Source of the DNA: Jejuia algarum
GTDB lineage: Bacteria > Bacteroidota > Bacteroidia > Flavobacteriales > Flavobacteriaceae
Reading direction: 5' to 3'
Length of the DNA: 64,000 bases
NCBI GenBank assembly: GCA_947495775.1
Contig: CANMAQ010000005.1
Location: 186,001-250,000, forward strand
Shown: piece after piece, positions 62,129-64,000 of the stretch
How the letters are laid out: every line of letters begins with the position of its first letter
Position numbering within the stretch: the stretch's first letter is position 1
The notes under the pieces: model-generated
The model's database searches: none
What the model saw: only the letters and a program-made list of their open reading frames with translations
What the model was told of the DNA's origin: nothing
Position numbers and translations under genes: made by a program

Positions 62129-64000
62129 ATGTCAACAAAATTTTTTACTAACCAAAATCAAAATACACTATTTAACAAGTTCAAAGGTGTTTTTGAAAAC
62201 AACAAAGACATAGAGTTTTTTGATGCTCTCGTTGGATACTTTAGGGCATCTGGATATTTTAAGATAAGACCTCTTTTAGAGGATGTGCCGAATATAAGAA
62301 TACTTGTTGGTATTAATGTAGATCAAATACTTGCTAAATACCAATCAAAAGGATTGCTCTTTCAGGGAGATGCAAATCAAACTTTGAAAGAGTTTTTATC
62401 CGAAACTAAAACTGATATTCAGGATGCAAAGTATTCACAAGAAATAGAAAATGGTATCCTTCAGTTTATTGAGGATATATGTTCAAAAAAAATAGAAGTT
62501 AAAGCTCACCCATCTAAAAAACTTCACGCAAAAATTTACATTTTCAAACCAGAAAATTGGAGTGAGCATAAAACAGGAAGTGTAATAACAGGTTCTTCTA
62601 ATCTTACCGATGCTGGATTGGGAGGAAGTGGAGATAGCAATTTTAACTACGAGTTCAATGTTAAGCTTCAAGATTATGATGATGTTAAGTTTGCAAGTGA
62701 TGAATTTGAGAGACTATGGTTAGAAGGAATTAGCATTTTACCTGTTGAAATTAAAAAAGTAAAAAAAGAGACATACCTAAATGATGATTTTACTCCATTT
62801 GAAATATATGTGAAATTTTTAATTGAATATTTCGGGAAGAGTGTGGAGTTTGATCCCAATTCAATAACCGATTTACCAGAAGGATTTAAAAGGTTATCAT
62901 ATCAGGTAGACGCTGTAAATCAAGGCTTTCAGTTACTTGATGATCATAATGGGTTTTTCTTGAGTGATGTGGTAGGTTTAGGAAAAACGGTAGTCGGAAC
63001 TTTGATTGCTAAGAAATTTTTCTATTCTAATGATTTTCCAAGTCATATTTCAAACATCTTAGTAATAGTGCCTCCAGCACTTAAGCCCAATTGGATTGAA
63101 ACTCTCGATAAGTTTGGGTTACAGAATTATAAAATAATTACAAATGGTAGTCTCCATAAGCTTACTAATCCAAAGAAATACGATTTAATTATTGTGGATG
63201 AAGCTCATAAATTCAGAAATGATACAGCTGAAGCCTATAATGAACTTCAAAAAATATGTAAAACACCAACAAACAGAAGGTTAAAAGAAGGAGGGTTTGC
63301 AACGAAAAAAGTTATGCTTATCTCTGCAACCCCTTTAAATAATAGACCAGCGGATATTGCAAACCAAATTTATCTCTTTCAAGATTCTAAAGATAGTAGT
63401 TTAGAAGTATCAAACTTACAACACTTTTTTAGAGAGCGTATTGATCGATATGATAAACTTAAAAAGGAAGCCAATATTTCAGTTGTACAAGAAGAAGTTA
63501 AAGCTATTTATGAAGATATCAGAGAAAAGGTTATCAAACCTCTAACGATTCGCAGAACACGTACAGATTTAAAAATTCACGAGTTATATTCAGAAGATTT
63601 AGGAAGTCAAGGAATTGTATTTCCAGATATCGAAAAACCTAGAAAAATTTTTTATCAATTAGATAGGGAATTAGAAGAACTCTATGATCATACAATGCAT
63701 ATGCTTAGTCACGAGACCGAAGGCATACGTTATTATAGATATCAAGCCATAAAGTTTTTAAAGGAGCCAAAAAGAAGCAAGTACAAGAACGCTGAAATAG
63801 CTTCGTATGCACTTGCAAGATTAATGCGCACACTACTTGTAAAACGAATTGATAGTAGCTTTTATGCTTTTAAGAAATCACTTCAACGATTTACTGACGC
63901 TACAGCAATGATGGTAAAAATGTTTGAAAATGAACGCATTTATATTGCTCCCAATGTGAATGTGAATGAGTTTTTAATGGAGGACAAAGAACAAGAACTT
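62129..64000 (+). CDS. PLD-nuclease/SNF2-type helicase defence protein (3' end outside window)
   Basis: An open frame of at least 624 residues starting at ATG 62129 and running to the window edge. The N-terminus (about 1-190) is a phospholipase D-like nuclease domain with HAKIYIF (133-139) and GSSNLT (155-160), the single HKD-type site used by restriction-like enzymes. It is followed by an SF2 helicase core: DVVGLGKT (280-287), DEAH (357-360) and SATPLNN (about 400-406). This fusion is common in phage-defence loci. It begins 8 bases after hipA, suggesting co-expression. Confidence 0.88.
   Translation, partial: MSTKFFTNQNQNTLFNKFKGVFENNKDIEFFDALVGYFRASGYFKIRPLLEDVPNIRILVGINVDQILAKYQSKGLLFQGDANQTLKEFLSETKTDIQDAKYSQEIENGILQFIEDICSKKIEVKAHPSKKLHAKIYIFKPENWSEHKTGSVITGSSNLTDAGLGGSGDSNFNYEFNVKLQDYDDVKFASDEFERLWLEGISILPVEIKKVKKETYLNDDFTPFEIYVKFLIEYFGKSVEFDPNSITDLPEGFKRLSYQVDAVNQGFQLLDDHNGFFLSDVVGLGKTVVGTLIAKKFFYSNDFPSHISNILVIVPPALKPNWIETLDKFGLQNYKIITNGSLHKLTNPKKYDLIIVDEAHKFRNDTAEAYNELQKICKTPTNRRLKEGGFATKKVMLISATPLNNRPADIANQIYLFQDSKDSSLEVSNLQHFFRERIDRYDKLKKEANISVVQEEVKAIYEDIREKVIKPLTIRRTRTDLKIHELYSEDLGSQGIVFPDIEKPRKIFYQLDRELEELYDHTMHMLSHETEGIRYYRYQAIKFLKEPKRSKYKNAEIASYALARLMRTLLVKRIDSSFYAFKKSLQRFTDATAMMVKMFENERIYIAPNVNVNEFLMEDKEQEL

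Overview
The window reads as a chromosomal segment of a marine-type member of the Bacteroidota, most likely a flavobacterium. Evidence: AT-rich DNA, TTTG-N19-TAnnTTTG promoter boxes, type IX secretion C-terminal sorting domain on a GH8 enzyme, LytTR regulators with 2TM-domain partners, and a Bacteroidota-type (T6SSiii) TssB/TssC pair. No rRNA, tRNA or CRISPR array was seen.

Layout. 1-2.5 kb: end of a probable glycosyltransferase, a fructokinase-like PfkB kinase and a secreted GH8 glycanase. 2.6-12.5 kb (minus strand): M1 metallopeptidase, then a MarR-led beta-oxidation operon (marR, 3-hydroxyacyl-CoA dehydrogenase/enoyl-CoA hydratase, thiolase, acyl-CoA dehydrogenase) and an acyl-CoA synthetase. 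12.8-13.9 kb: a decayed thioredoxin/small-protein pair and a PrcB-like lipoprotein. 14.2-37.8 kb (minus strand): a complete extracellular contractile injection system (eCIS). 38.2-41.5 kb (plus strand): a TPR-like secreted protein, LytS-type kinase fused to a 2TM domain, a second 2TM protein and a LytTR regulator, preceded by a textbook LytTR-type direct repeat. 41.5-52.7 kb: ordinary genes (TlpA-like lipoprotein, ABC-F protein, pheT-PAP2-DUF2007 operon, CotH protein, phosphoesterase). 53-57.3 kb: clpV-tssB-tssC without any other T6SS gene. 57.5-59.4 kb: an M61-like protein that has lost its zinc-binding motif. 59.4-60.3 kb: tandem intergenic repeats and a transposase scrap. 60.5 kb to the end: hipBA with a palindromic operator, followed directly by a PLD-nuclease/SNF2-helicase protein that runs off the window, the likely edge of a defence island.

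The main system is the eCIS: a DUF4255 terminator, one sheath, two tube proteins, a DUF5908 micro-protein, LysM tube-end protein, VgrG-like spike, gp25, baseplate J, fibre-like protein, Afp12-like protein, tape measure, AAA+ ATPase and DUF4280 PAAR-like tip. It is bracketed by membrane components: a membrane-anchored GH18 protein and two small two-TM proteins, with a lipoprotein further downstream. No classical toxin domain is recognisable, so the cargo is unknown. The particle core is a known type; what is less usual here is the envelope/GH18 module, the possible LytTR control next door, and the co-occurrence with an isolated T6SSiii sheath/unfoldase module 15 kb away.
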